Numbered from the stretch's first letter, positions 33,490 through 45,064 are shown. The stretch is 64,000 nt of DNA from Stratiolaelaps scimitus (GCA_019614645.1 JABWDB010000068.1:1-64000); one strand, 5' to 3'. The notes: generated from the letters alone by a model not told the origin. Program-made: numbers and translations.

Positions 33490-33559
33490 TCATCGTCACC
33501 CTATAAACATAATCTCGTCATATTACGTACAGTTCCTTGCGACAGGCTGTTCACTGACA

Positions 33560-33975
33560 CCACTGATCGGCGTGTCGTCCCAGATGGCGTGTGTATTCCG
33601 ACACTCGCAACTAGCACTCTTCGTGTCCTGACTGTGATATGCTCTGTAAAGGAACGCCCGTTTGTTGGCAGGATCAGACGCAGATATTTGAAACTGTCGA
33701 CAGTACTGTCGATAGTTTATGGCAGTGCCGGTCTGATTACGCGGGGCGTCCTCCCAGCATTGTCCCGGTTTTGCCTAAGTTGATTGTTTGTCCTGGCTCT
33801 CGTACATCGACTACAAGCCTCGCAAGGGCCTCTGCCAAAGATGACGACGTCATCTGCGTAGAGCAGCACTTGGTCAGATGCGCCTTGTACGCGGAACTGT
33901 ATGTAGGTCGTTTAACAGCAGTGAGGATAGCAATGGACTCAGGTTGTCGCCATGTGCTACGCTTGTTGTTTGATC
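33560..33975 (-). mobile_element. fragment of another LINE reverse transcriptase
   Basis: Minus-strand translation shows GDNLSPLLSSLLLNDL, then after a frameshift LLYADDVVIFG, and further on VDSFKYLRLILPTNG. These are consecutive reverse transcriptase blocks of a LINE lineage distinct from the CR1-like copies. Broken, without recognisable ends. Confidence 0.8.
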
Positions 33976-34683
33976 GAAGGAGGGATCATCATACTTATTA
34001 TTTATAATATGATGATCGCGACATGCGTATACCAATCAAAGAAATAAACTTAACGACGGCAATCCCACGATCACACTTTGATTATTAAGCGAGTGTGAAC
34101 TTCACTAGCCGATATCTACGTGGGTGTCGTACGTAATCAGTTCATGTCATGAGGCAGGGATCATCACGAAGCGGTATACTCGCAAATTGTAAAGGGATGA
34201 GTCCGCTGTTGTAGCCGATTTAGCATCAGATGGCTCACGCAGGAGCATGATCCTTATCCAAAAGGAGTGCGTTAGGCTGCTACCTTCAAATTGGCCTATT
34301 CGCATGCATGGGAGGACTTGCTATATATTACATTTAAGTGTTCGCAGTATTTGTGGTGGCGACTTAAATCTGGCAATTTTGCCTTCCTCGTATTTTATTT
34401 AGGGTTTAGCATAGTATGGTTTGTGTTTGCTTTGCATGAGGAGATATAGATTAGTCACATCCGACATACTGTACATCCATCTCCCCACCGCCTCTACAGC
34501 ACCTCGGCTTTTCGTGGATCGCATCACTGATCCTTATAGTAGATTGTATACCTTCCATATCCTCATTTACAAAATGGTGCAAAAATATTTAAAATACGAG
34601 CATTTTTCTAATGGCTTAACATAAGAAAATTATTTTTTATTGCCTTCTGTTATGAATGGTATGTCTCTTATGGTGCGTCACTT

Positions 34684-35927
34684 TTATATTTCGGCCCAGA
34701 TTAGGTTACCAGTCGCTATACCCAGCATATTTCGGCCGCGCCTAATCTTGCCGTAGCCGCCGACGCCCCAGGTCGTGTCCCACGAGTTCTTGATCGTCCA
34801 GTACGGAACACCATTCTGAGTTCCATAGCCAACAAGAACAACAGCATGGTTAGTCCCAGCTCCGACAGCCCAATCCTCGTCGAAGATACCGTCTCCAAGC
34901 TGGTCGAGAATAGGCACGTCGTCGATAGCGGCAGCAATACTAATAGCGAGAGGTCCTTTCGTGACGAGCAGGTCAGCAATTGCATCCTCATACGGTGCCT
35001 GATGAATGTTTACATTCAACCTGCCTTTAATTGCACGGCGTACAGGCCCAGGAACACGGCATTGGGTCGTTCTGTTGGTTGCGCCAGATGTATACGGATA
35101 CTCTTGCCCCAAGACGAGATCCAGTTCGTTGAAGTAATGCAAACCGTAATATGCCGATCCACCGTCGCAACCATAATTGAAGCCACGATCATACCGCCCG
35201 AGGGAACAGTCAACGATAGCCTGCTCCGAAAGATCCAATTGGTTACCGATGTTCTTCCATTGCAGGAAGGCTTCGAGGAGGCTAGTGGTAGCAAATGCGT
35301 AACAAGATCCACATATGCCCTGGCTTTTCACTGGAGTCATAATCCCGCTATTCCTCCAGTCGAAGCTGGCGGGAAGGCTGGGCATGGTGGGCAGCTTAGA
35401 CAAAGGCAACACGGGAACGTTTGGGTGAGCCCTGTAACCGAGTGCAAATTTCATGAACTCTTCGTTGCTCAAATCCGAGTACTGACTGTGCTGACGGCGG
35501 TAACTCTTCAGGCCGGCATCGTAGAGAGCGTTGTGGGCCTCGATCTCGGCGTCCTTCTCGAGGAACCGCTGAAGGCGATAGGATTCCTCATGATCTGCGT
35601 GCTGCTTTGCTACAGTGAAGACATCCAGACAAACAAGACGAGTTAGTTCAAGCTATCCTCGGAACATTCGTAAAGTGGTTAGGTTCTAAACGTTGGCAAA
35701 ATGTCGATTTGTATATCAACGATAACGACTGATGGTAGGAACTCAATATAGTGATCAGGCACTCCCACAACTAGCATCTATCATTCAGTGTTGGGTCTTG
35801 ATAAAATTGATAGCCCAGTTACAATAGGTCACTTACCGAACTTAGCCTTGAAGCTCTGCCATTTTGCTGAGGACGCGGACGTTCCGCAAACCAAGGCAAC
35901 GAAGACGCAAGCGATAAACAGCTTCAT
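34684..35927 (-). CDS. papain-family (C1A) cysteine protease, copy 2
   Basis: Same structure as copy 1: exon 1 35927-35837, intron, exon 2 35609-34684, 338 residues, with identical signal peptide, catalytic Gln/Cys/His/Asn, splice sites, TATA box and poly(A) signal. Two residue differences from copy 1 are seen in the last 262: SGAT instead of SGRT near residue 204, and NIHQ instead of NIYQ near 228. At both sites copy 2 agrees with copy 3, so copy 1 carries the derived states. Intact and probably functional. Near identity implies a recent duplication or gene conversion. Long antisense frames across exon 2 are shadows. Confidence 0.93.
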
Positions 35928-36122
35928 GTTGGAGCCTTTAGCTGTTTGCAAAAAGCTCTGAATAATCAATGTCGTTCTACTTCATCCTTATATACCCAAC
36001 TGAACAGTGGGTGATCGCTTACCACCAGCCGAGAGATCGATTCCTTAGGAGCAGCCTGGTTATCCACTTCTTTGTATGTGCAGGATCGTACAAGTTGCAT
36101 TATGTTGTAAATATCTTGTGAT

Positions 36123-36263
36123 ATGTTTTGACATATGCTATTTCGCCATCCATCAGATCCAACATTTTGCGTCCACGGCGAGTCTTTGCGTACCAGCCGA
36201 CCGCCCAGGGTGTGTCCTAAGGGTTCTTGATAGCTCAGTATGGCCTTCCTGCCATAGGCTCAA
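36123..36263 (-). pseudogene. relic C1 protease 3' end, unit 2
   Basis: Duplicate of the relic at 28195-28335, with further changes. A second, weaker relic follows at about 36495-36630. Confidence 0.75.
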
Positions 36264-37249
36264 AATTCAACAAGAACTGCAATTTATCTTCCCTATATAA
36301 TAATGATAGCTGCTATAAAGGTTCGACTTTGCTTCTTACAACAAACAAAAGAAGGTCACCTTCACTTTTTCACTCTTCCAGTGGTCTGTAGGGCAAAGTC
36401 GTTGTTACCGTGCGCAGTTTAGTATTTGTCCTCGAACATGTCTAAAAATTTAAACGGATGCCGGGAGCATGTGACTGGAGCTCCCGACGCAGTTATAAAC
36501 ATTCTGTTATGGCATATACTATTTCGTCATCCATCACTTTACATGATGCGTCTACGTCCACGGCGAGTCTGCGTACCAGCTGGCGCCCCATACTGTGCCG
36601 CAAGAGTTTAGTATGGATTTCCTTCTGTAGGCGCAACGAGGAGTGCGACTTATCTTCCCTGTATAATGAGAGTAGATATATAGCTCCAATTTTGCTTTTT
36701 ACAATAAGCAAAACAAAGTCACGACACGATTTGCATAATTTTGTCGACCAGTCAAAGTCATTGTTACCGTGCGCATTTTAGGATTCGTAATCGAACATGT
36801 CTAAAAATTTAAACGGATGTCGGGAGCATGTGACTGGAGCTTCTTAAAACGAAACTTGTCGATTTGATCGTCTAGACAGGATTTAGACAGACTATCTAAG
36901 GTGCAGAACGTGGCGTTGAGTTCATGAGACCTCTGGGGGACCACAATAACGGAAAAGAGCCCAATCATCATTAAGACGCAGTTTTGACAATACGAAAAAG
37001 TTATATGTCCACATTGAAGGCTTTCTTCGCTGTGTTAATACTGATGATAACTCATGCAAATCTAATGCAAATAAAATAACATCGTCACGATAACAAATTA
37101 GTTGTGAAAAACAAAATTAGTTATTGATGTTGACAATTTTCCCACTCATAGTTGACAACGCGTGGAATATACTTATCTCATCGTAAGCCAAATTCGAATA
37201 TCTTATTATATTATTGTGAGGATGTGATGACATGGGTAGACGAACAAAA

Positions 37250-37297
37250 AAAGTGTATTGTAGTATATATAAAATTATATATACTACAATACACTTT
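37250..37297. repeat. hairpin with about 21-bp arms, unit 2 only
   Basis: AAAGTGTATTGTAGTATATA and its exact reverse complement are separated by a few A/T bases. The hairpin sits at the right edge of the roughly 120 bp that distinguish unit 2 from unit 1. Confidence 0.85.
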
Positions 37298-37485
37298 ATG
37301 ATTATACAATACAGATACGCATCGTATTCTCGTGAATATGTCACTTCAGGGGGCTCGGAATGGTGGCCTCTGGCGTTTTTACAGTCAGAGAAAGCTACAG
37401 CGCGGATTATATTATTTATTGAAGGGTGACCTCAACTATGGACTCTACTGTGGAATTGTTCAATTGCTGGCCGCATATCAATGTT

Positions 37486-37569
37486 GGCCTTGAAGCTCTC
37501 CCACTTTGGGGATGCTAACACTTCCGAGCACAGCGGAGGAACGAAAGGGCAAATTAAGAATAGCTTCAT
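37486..37569 (-). pseudogene. relic first exon of a C1 protease, unit 2
   Basis: ATG at 37569, counterpart of 29118-29201, with the same signal-peptide-like MKLF start and no following exon. Confidence 0.75.
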
Positions 37570-38131
37570 CTTAGATTATAGCTTTCGCAGTTGTATGGAA
37601 GCTAGAAATAATCATGTACAGGAAAAAATAACCACCTACAGTATAATTTTACATGCGATCAGAGCTGATCACCTACAAAGAAAGCTCAATTTTTAGTCAG
37701 TCTAACCTGATACAGAACGCAAATTCTCATACAAACTTGCACTTTTCATGTACCTCGTTAATTCCCGTTTGAGTTCTATATGACGAATATATGCGGTAGT
37801 ATAATACTTACTTTTCTATTGTCCTTGTATTTAGTGAGTCACTTGTTATTAAAACTGGTATAAAGATCGAGTTGTCATTTCATTTTTCAGAGATTCCTAA
37901 GAAAAGGTATTCTTTTAGATTTTAAAAAAATTACATTCATATTCCAATCGAACCTAAAATTAGATCCGCACCTTCGCAATGGCTGCCACATCTACGTGGT
38001 ACAACGTTACGAACATTTCAACGACCACATTGTTTGATTTGACAGGTGATTGGCGACAAATCGGAGCTGTAGTTTCGAGTTCTATGTGACCCCTGCTGTA
38101 ATTGCCATTTAAGAATATTAATATAGGAATT

Positions 38132-38365
38132 CATATGGAATAACGTCAATCATTGGCATATTTTAACCAAACCGATGCTCATTTTTTCCTATTTATAGGA
38201 CACCACCCTCTCATATCCAAGCTTATATTGATTGAGCTTTTTCGTAAATGTTTCATGTTTCGTTTTTGCTTAAACCGTTATTAGTGCATAGATGTAACAT
38301 AATTATTTCCTTCTTACTGTGCCTAGATATTTGCGTATTTCAGAACAATAATTGTTTTATTTCAA
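38132..38365. other. unassigned spacer
   Basis: No gene or repeat recognised between the duplication edge and the LINE fragment. Confidence 0.4.
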
Positions 38366-38990
38366 CAACAACGATCCTGAACCTCCAGCTTCCTCCGGCA
38401 GTGGCGTCGCAGGCTACCCTTCCGGTTCGCCTCGGTGGCCTTGGCATCCTCAGTGTACACCGCTTGGCAGACGTTTGCTACGCAGCGTCGCTTACGGCGG
38501 TCGCCGACATGGTTGCTACAGTCCTTTCCCCAGAAGCTCTCGCCCACTTGTCCGCTTCCCGTGAAGCTACCCTTGACCAGACGGGCGTCCGCACCCTGGT
38601 CCCTCAAGACAAGCGGACCAAGCAGCGGGTATGATCCGATGCCATCCACAAAGAGCTGCGCGCCCCCTCCTGGCCTCAGCGCCACACGTTGCGGACTAAG
38701 CTCGCCTCCTCGCGAAGGATCTTTCCTTCTTGTGTACCCTTTATATATAAAATATACGTTGCAATAATTCTTTTAACTATTATTTTTACGAGAACTTAAG
38801 CATGTATATAGCAGTTCCGTCAATAAACATTTGTTTGAATTTGAATTCTGCAACGCCTGTTCCTCGCAGTGCAGAGAGGCAATGACATCGCCTTCCTCGG
38901 GACAATGTCGGTCTCCGCCCCAGTCCCAGCTAATCCCCCCCAATGATCCATAAAAATAATTTCTAATAATTGTATGTTTGAATAAATCAC
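38366..38990 (+). mobile_element. family R LINE 3' fragment, internally deleted
   Basis: Begins with the conserved block ILNLQLPPAVASQ, LPVRLGGLGILSVHRLADV and continues to about 38715. It then skips the zinc-knuckle/endonuclease region and resumes near the C-terminus (GATCTTTCCTTCT, then CTGCAACGCCTGTTCC) and 3' UTR, ending TGTATGTTTGAATAA. It is interrupted by a LINE tail at 38731-38846. Confidence 0.85.
38731..38846 (+). mobile_element. CR1-like LINE 3' tail only (116 bp)
   Basis: Nearly identical to the last 118 bp of the LINE at 60722-62207, from TGTACCCTTTATATATAAAA to the (TTTGAA) end. It splits the family R fragment within TTCT|CTGCAACG. An extreme case of 5' truncation. Confidence 0.9.
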
Positions 38991-39217
38991 TATTAGTCTG
39001 ATAGAAACGTTGCCTCTCACCCGCGTATCAAACACGGTCTGAGCTGCTCCATGGAGCTCCGTGAGTATGAAGACGACCATAATCCCTTGAAATACATAAT
39101 ATAACGTCAGACATGAGAAACACTCATTGTCTTACTCCTTTCTATTAGGGTGAGGCATAAGTTCCCGCCGTTTCATGAACAATGGAAAAATGAGCACTCA
39201 GATAGATTTAAACCAAT

Positions 39218-39774
39218 TCACATATTTATTATGTACTCCCCGTTGTTGTTCACGACCTCCTCCCACCTTTCAATAAGCTGATTGATTCCATTTTTCCAAA
39301 AATAATTTGAGTTTTGATTCCATTTTTCCATAAAATAATTTTTTGAGTTGAAAAAGGCGACCAACCCCCGTTCAAGGTCCTCTGAATTGTTGAAATGCCG
39401 GTCACTCAAAAAATTCGCCAGTGAACGAAACAGGTGGTAATCTGTTGGAGCAAGGTCTGGCGAATATGATGGATGCGAAAAAACTTCCCATCCGAACGCT
39501 TCAAGTGCCGCTTTGGTGTTTCTCGCGGTGTGAGGCCTTGCGTTGTTGTGGAGAAGGATGACTTGGCCTCGCCTGTCGGGTCTTTTCTTCCGAATAGCCT
39601 CGTTTACGCGATGCAACTGGGCTAAGTAGAGGTCGCTGATGACCGTCTGATTCCTCTCAAGCAATTTCCAGTGTATGGGACTTTCCCAGTCCCACCAAAT
39701 GCACAACATGCCCTTTTTCGGGCGTAAATCGTACTTAATTCGGGGCATAGCCGCACCCCCAGAAGCATCCAGTC
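39218..39774 (-). pseudogene. mariner transposase, C-terminal half
   Basis: Shows LRPKKGMLCIWWDW, the region of the second acidic residue in the form LLHNNARPHTA (normally HDNARPH), the third Asp in SYSPDLAPTDYHLF, and the C-terminal GINQLIERWEEVV. The second catalytic Asp is replaced by Asn. A 30-bp local duplication (39285-39345) repeats the segment before GINQL. Inactive by these changes. Confidence 0.88.
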
Positions 39775-40628
39775 CTGGGACACCGCCCTGGGATCTGAAG
39801 GCTAAAGAGAGAAGACGGATGTGGAGAGACGGAATATCGAAGGAGGAGGTGAAAGAAGAGACCATCGCGGCATGGCAACAGCAGTGGGATCATCTCTCGG
39901 CGGGGGCCCCCGGAGCATACGTCCGGGAGCATACGTCCGACCTAGCGGAGAAGTCGACTACTTCGTGACGCAGGCGATCACAGGCCACGGGGATTTCCAA
40001 CTCTATCTCGAGCGGATAGGCTCTTTTGGCTTTTTTTTTCTCTTTTGTCTGTACTGCGAGACCGACGCACCGGACATAGTCGCACACGCTGTTTGTGTGA
40101 GAACGCTTTGAGGACGGACGCACCGCTGGCATAGACAGAGAAGTGGAGAGGTGGGTGCGCGAAAGCGACAAATGCAGAAGAGCCCCACCGGCCCTCCCCC
40201 GCACCGACATTAAAAATCTTGTTAAGTTTATGACAGAGACCACGTCGGCATGGCACATCGGCTCATCGGTAATAGGGACAGTTCTTCAAAAGAAGAGCGA
40301 GCTCAGTCGGCCTAGAGGTACACGCGGCAGGAGAAACCCTGCGGGACCGCAAGACGACGTCGCCAACCAGAGGATGAACCTGGGATAAAACAAAGGTAGC
40401 CTAGGGTAGACGGATGGTTACACACCATTCGTCAGCCTACTGATGGCTACTAGCCGGTCCCTGCAAGTCTTGTGCCCGAAGTATTATAAAAACAGTCTCA
40501 GGCACCTGACCCAAGTTATAGGTTCGAGGATTTTTAGCCGGTAAAAATCCGGCGCTATCACAGCGAATACCTATGATGTGAAGCTGTGGTGTTTTTTGAA
40601 GATTTTAGACCTCGACCTCTTTAAAAAA
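39775..40628 (+). mobile_element. R1-like LINE 3' fragment inserted into mariner
   Basis: Encodes the C-terminal region of an R1-like element (PPWDLKAKERRRMWRDG, then ITGHGDFQLYLERIG with a CxxC motif), an untranslated region and an A-rich end (TTTAAAAAAAG). It is flanked by a 14-bp target duplication with one mismatch: AGAAGCATCCAGTC at 39761-39774 and AGAAGCATCTAGTC at 40629-40642. Confidence 0.88.
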
Positions 40629-40642
40629 AGAAGCATCTAGTC

Positions 40643-40870
40643 AGGTCGCTGCTTCATATTCGCGTCCAGGCACCACTTCTCGTCTCCAGTAACAATGCTG
40701 TGCAGGAATCGGTAATTGATGGTTGTGCGTAGCGAGCACTCGGGCGAGATGTTGACCAGGTTTCTGTGTGAATCTCATCGACCCAAGATGTCTTTTTTAT
40801 GGGGGTTTGGGGAACGCGTAATGCACATGCGTGACAGAACAGCCTCTTGCCACGTAGTGTGAGACTCACA
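40643..40870 (-). pseudogene. mariner transposase, middle fragment
   Basis: Minus-strand translation contains NYRFLHSIVTGDEKW, the classical mariner block with the first catalytic Asp, followed by NMKQRPD and a stop. It lies upstream (in transposase order) of the half at 39218-39774, from which the R1-like insertion separates it. Confidence 0.85.
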
Positions 40871-40950
40871 AACGTACTAAAACCCGTTTTCCCCCCACCC
40901 CTAGTTGGTTTGGAACGTTGGTTTGGTTCAAACCAACGGGTGTTGAAGCT

Positions 40951-42665
40951 CTAGTCTCCCGTCATCCCACCCTCCAGGGGTGCGCCATCGGTGTTATCAG
41001 TGGCTGTCTCTCCCCGTATCCCTCCCCTTTGTGCTCCGGGTACCGAGTTGTGGCTCTCTCCCCCGTGCTCAGCGCCGAAACGCGCCCGTTGAACCTTTTC
41101 GAGCTCCTCCTTGGCCCTCATGATGTTCCCAAACCAGCCGGTGACCTCTTCCCATGCGTCGCGGAAAGTCATCATATGACTCACCATCTGCCCAATCGTC
41201 TTGCCTCGGATCGCAATAGGGAGCCTGCTCCTCGGTTCAGCCGGTGCTGTGCATTCGAGAAAGGTGTGTTCGACCCCGTCGGTCCTGTCACTGTCGCAGA
41301 GAACGCATGTGTCCATGTGCGCTTTGCCGATCTTGACCATATAAGTCTGGAACTGGCCATGCCCGGTCAGTATCCGCGCTGTCCAGTAGGTCATCTCCCC
41401 CCCCCGGCCGGTCGTACCAATCTCGCAACACTAGGATAAGCTCCTTGGTCCATCGGCCTCTCCCGTTGTCGGGCTGTCTACTCCACTTGTTCTGCCACTT
41501 TTGCAGTTTTGTCCTGCGAGCCTCCGTGAGATCTAGATCGCCGTCCATAAATCGCTCTCTCCGCTCCCCAGCAAGGAGGTCCCACGGCAGGACGCTAGCC
41601 AGGACCAACAGAGCGTCAGTTGACACCGTGCGATAGGCCCGGGCAACCCTAATCGGCAGGACTCGCTGAGCTGACCTCAAAGCCCTCGTGTTGGCGCCGA
41701 ACCTTAGTGCGACCCCACCCCAGACCGGGGAGGCGTAGAGAGCCATGGACTCTGCGACAACCACTCACCTCCTACCCTAGGTAGAATCATAGCCAGGTTG
41801 GCCTATACGCGCGCCACTTTTTTTGTGACCAGGGCGATGTGAGGCCGACCAGAAAGCCCTGGTGCAGTTGGACTCCTACATATCTAGCATCCCTTTTGAC
41901 CCGTATAGGGTGGCCCTCTAAATGGAACACCAAGTCGCCCATTCTCTTCCATCCTGTCAAGAAGACCGACTCAGTCTTTGCCGGCGCGAGGTTCAGGTGG
42001 TGGTCTGCCATCCACTACGCCACTCTGGCTAAAGCTTCCTCGACGGCCTCCTTTAGGGTCTCTACATCCTTGGCCCGAGCCACGAGAGCAAGGTTGTCCT
42101 TCGAGTAGCACGACCTCCAAGATCCCGTTATAGGCCAGGTTCCAGAGTGTTGGGCCCAGAATAGACCCCTGCGGAACGCCTGCATGCACCGTGAACGCGT
42201 TGCCCTGAGCTTCAACTAGCCTTTCCGACAGGTAGGAGGAGACGACCCTCCTGATACCAGCAGAAAAACCTTTCCTTTCCAGCGCGGCCATAACCTTCCT
42301 CCAACTGACCTTGTTGAACGCGTTCTTCACGTCCAGCATTACAACCAGGACGAGCTTTCTTGTGCTCTTTGAGGCCAGGACCTCCTTCGCTGCGATCTGC
42401 AGCACTTGCTCCAGCGGCCCGAACGTGGATCTCCCCTTCCGAAATACATGCTGTGTGTCCGACAGTGCGCCCAACCACTCGATTTCTTTCTTAATCCGCT
42501 CGTGCAAGATGTGTTCGTAGAGCTTCCCCGCGGAGTTAAAGAGGCATATGGGCCTTTTAGAGTCTCCCCCCCCCCCTCCCGGTTTAGGAATTAACACCAA
42601 ATGGGCTCGTTTCCAGATGCTGGGGAATGCAATCTCCCCGCTCCGCAGATTGCATAACCGAGGGT
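40951..42665 (-). pseudogene. R1-like LINE reverse transcriptase, frameshifted
   Basis: From right to left: IWKRAHLVLIPKPGG, RPICLFNSAGKLYE, FRKGRSTFGPLEQ, MLDVKNAFNKVSW and GVPQGSILGPTLWNLAYNG (reverse transcriptase blocks), then frameshifted pieces ending LTGHGQFQTYM with CVLC...EHTFLEC, the R1-type C-terminal zinc region. At least three frames are needed to follow it. At 42665 it is fused in frame to a family R endonuclease fragment (RPDGLTFILFHR), making a chimeric open frame. Confidence 0.85.
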
Positions 42666-42850
42666 GGATTCGGTGGAATAGGATGAAGGTGAGGCCGTCA
42701 GGGCGGGCGGCGCCCGTCCATGGAGTCGAGGCCTCGCAGCTCCCTTGTTCCAGGAATGCCGGCCAAGGTGAGGGCGCTTGCGAGCCTGTCATTAGTTATC
42801 TTATAACGCGACAGGAGACCGGCGACACGCTCGCACGATAGGCCATGGTA
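42666..42850 (-). mobile_element. family R LINE fragment
   Basis: Short minus-strand piece around RPDGLTFILFHR, matching RPDGLTLVPFHRGQ of the intact endonuclease domain at 63.2 kb. Confidence 0.75.
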
Positions 42851-43644
42851 AGAACTTTGCCCTCGAGCGATACAGCCAACAGTCGGCCTGCTTCAACACA
42901 GGTCTCTGGAAGGAATCCACCTGCGAACAAGTCCGCCACTGGCAGAACTGGGGATCCGCATGTTATCAGGTTGGAGGAGCAGGCGGCAACACAAGCTAGG
43001 AAGAACTCAATTACTTCTAGACGAAAAGAATACGCAGGAGAGGCATTTTCCAAAGGTCGTGGGTTTAGGGGGACTAGAGCGAGATAGGCTAACTTATTAT
43101 TAGCGTATAGAAAACGACCAAAGCACAACGTCCGAGGTCGAAGATGACCTCGATCCCTGTCTAAGCCCCTTCCGTCAGATAGACAACACGTCGTAGACGA
43201 GAAAGGGGGAAGTCTTTTCTCGAAAGTGTTGCTTGAGAACGAACATGAAGACGGAGGAGCAGCCAAGGTAGTGGATTTTCAGCGAGACGAAGCCACGCTG
43301 CCCTGTGTATAATGTCTGAGAAATGATCGAGCTGGAAGATGCCGTTTAGTTTAGGATGTATGAGATAGGGAGAAGCGAGAGAGAGAGATCTATGTATCAG
43401 TATGTGACTGAATTTAGAATCACCTGTTATAGTTGCTTCCTGCAAAAGACAGGTCGCCGGGCATCTCACGGAGGGCCAAGTATTACAGCAATTCTTGTAC
43501 AGTATTTCTATATAACGCTTATCGAGTTCGGGGATCTTTCAATGGGGCCCTTCAAGGCTCAACACAACTGTTCAAACGCGCTTTGTAATGCACAAGGGGT
43601 TTTAAGTATAACACTTCGATAAAGCGTATGTTTTACCAAAATTA
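42851..43644. other. unassigned sequence
   Basis: No confident gene. A plus-strand frame at 42845-43087 has no motif. Confidence 0.4.
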
Positions 43645-44220
43645 TGGCCATTTGTCGCGACGGAGTCCCCGCAACGGCCGCAGCTGTGGGTCGTAACCAC
43701 AGGAGCTCAGAGGCGGAAGCCAACACAGAAGCGAAGTGAGAGATCGTCGAGGGCAGTGTAAAGGGACGAGGAGGGCAGCGCGTGGAGCCGCTTTTCCGCA
43801 CCAACCCGATCGACCGCGCGGAGCCGAGCCTTGTCAGCGACGTGTGGCGTTGAGGCCAGGAGGGAGACGTAGCTTCTCTAGAGGACATCAGGCCATACCT
43901 GCTTTTGGCACTGACTATCATGAGGGGCACAGGCGTCTGGTCACTTGCCCGTCTGGTCAAGCGCATCCTCATAGGAAGCGGAGAAGTGGGCGAGAGCCTC
44001 AAGGGGAGGAGCGTGTCGTTGTAGCAAACGTCGGCTGAGCGGTGTACAGATTCCAAGGCCACCGAACCGGACCGGCAGGATAGCGCGCGACGCTGCCGCA
44101 AGGAGAAGCTGGAGATTGAGGATCGTCTTAAGGGCTCCATATTATCAAAGGTATGGAGGGCCGAAACCTCGGTGCTGGTCGGGGTAGCCCTGAGCGACTA
44201 TTGCACGCGTGCTGCCGAAA
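43645..44220 (-). mobile_element. family R LINE, C-terminal part, degenerate
   Basis: Scattered matches to family R (SVALESVHRSADVC, LRPTAAAVAGTPSRQMA) in broken frames. It seems to belong to the same disrupted copy as 44500-44940 and 46390-46805. Confidence 0.7.
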
Positions 44221-44254
44221 GGGGGACCGAAGTAGGAGGAGTCTCTGAGTGTAG

Positions 44255-44470
44255 TACACACCTTCCCCAGAGCTGGAAGTAATGCCAAGCGTGCCGACTC
44301 TGGGAAAGAGATACACTCTCAGCAGAGGATGGTTTTAGCAGGCAGAGGAGTTTTGTCATCCACGTCAACCCTGCACTGGATTGGCACATTTTCATGGAGA
44401 TTGGAATGTCTCTGGTGGTAACCGTGCGTTTGAAGAAAATTTCCTCCTCTAAAAAAAAAAAAAGCAGGGA
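44255..44470. repeat. dispersed repeat shared with 50148-50345
   Basis: About 200 bp similar in order and orientation to 50148-50345, from ACACACCTTCCCCAGA to GAAGAAAATTTCCTCCTC. No coding motif recognised. The 50-kb copy is preceded by a tRNA-like head. Confidence 0.75.
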
Positions 44471-44499
44471 CAGTAGGTCAAACATCATCGAAGTCCTTT

Positions 44500-44940
44500 C
44501 GAAATAATGGTCAAGGAGCAGGTTGAGGACAACGTTGCTGGGCTTCTCGTAGTCAAGTATTCCCAGGACGTCGCAGGCGACGCTTCCCAGAACGCTCCCC
44601 AAATTCCATCATCCATGTACAAAAGCTGAAGTTGGGCCTGGAGGGAAGCAACGTGGGGGCGGAGGGCTAGGCAGAAGAGGGCCGGGCGCGGCGGCTCCTC
44701 TTGCTGAACCCCGCACTCGGAGCTTTGAACGTCGTAGTCCTGGCACAAGCTGCCATAGCCGCCAGGCGGCGGATCGTGCTGGAGCGGGCAATAGGTAGAA
44801 GCGAGCCTTCCTTCTTCTTGAGGGCGATGAAGCGGGCACCGAAAAGTGTGCGCCGCAACGCCGGTGGTACCGTGCCAACCCGCATGCAGTTGATATTGGT
44901 GCCATGTCGACCAGCGGAGACGTTTGGGGAAGACGTACAC
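44500..44940 (-). mobile_element. family R LINE, reverse transcriptase part, degenerate
   Basis: Minus-strand frames show FIALKKKEGSLLPIARSSTI and later LLYMDDGIWG. These correspond to RLIALRKKDGSIRHIACSGTI and WYMDDGTLAS of the copy at 57-60 kb. Confidence 0.8.
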
Positions 44941-44941
44941 A

Positions 44942-45062
44942 CCTAGCCAAAAAGATAGCCCACACCCCGCAGGTTCGAGCCCTGCCGTGTGACATATAAG
45001 AGAGCTTAAGCATTGTAAAATTGCAGCTCCTTCAATAAACCAATAAACCTTTACCTTTACCC
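44942..45062 (+). mobile_element. possible SINE: B-box-like head with LINE-type tail
   Basis: Contains GGTTCGAGCCC, a good match to the internal promoter B box of tRNA genes, followed by the tail GAGCTTAAGCATTG...AATAAACC found at the 3' ends of the CR1-like LINEs here, and a CCTTTA repeat. A full A box is not clear. A tRNA-derived SINE borrowing the LINE tail is the simplest reading. Confidence 0.5.
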
Positions 45063-45064
45063 TA

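Larger units (their letters stand above)
33990..38131. repeat. segmental duplication unit 2
   Basis: Same orientation as unit 1. It shares about 60 bp more with unit 3 on its left side (33990-34052 matches 54465-54474 leftwards) than with unit 1. It retains the uninterrupted site of the LINE insertion found in unit 1. It has about 120 bp near 37178-37300 that unit 1 lacks. Confidence 0.9.
39145..40900 (-). mobile_element. mariner element, decayed and split by a LINE
   Basis: The 3' inverted-repeat-like end is at about 39145-39180 (TTAGGGTGAGGCATAAGTTC), next to a TA. The C-terminal transposase half is 39218-39774 and a middle piece with the first catalytic Asp (IVTGDEKW) is 40643-40870. About 150 N-terminal codons are missing. 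A possible degenerate 5' end (CTAGGGGTGGGG on the minus strand) lies near 40900. Not autonomous. Confidence 0.85.

Noticed and set aside
42015..42792. Chimeric 273-codon frame as a new fusion protein
   Set aside because: It is a chance in-frame junction of a family R endonuclease scrap with a frameshifted R1-like reverse transcriptase.
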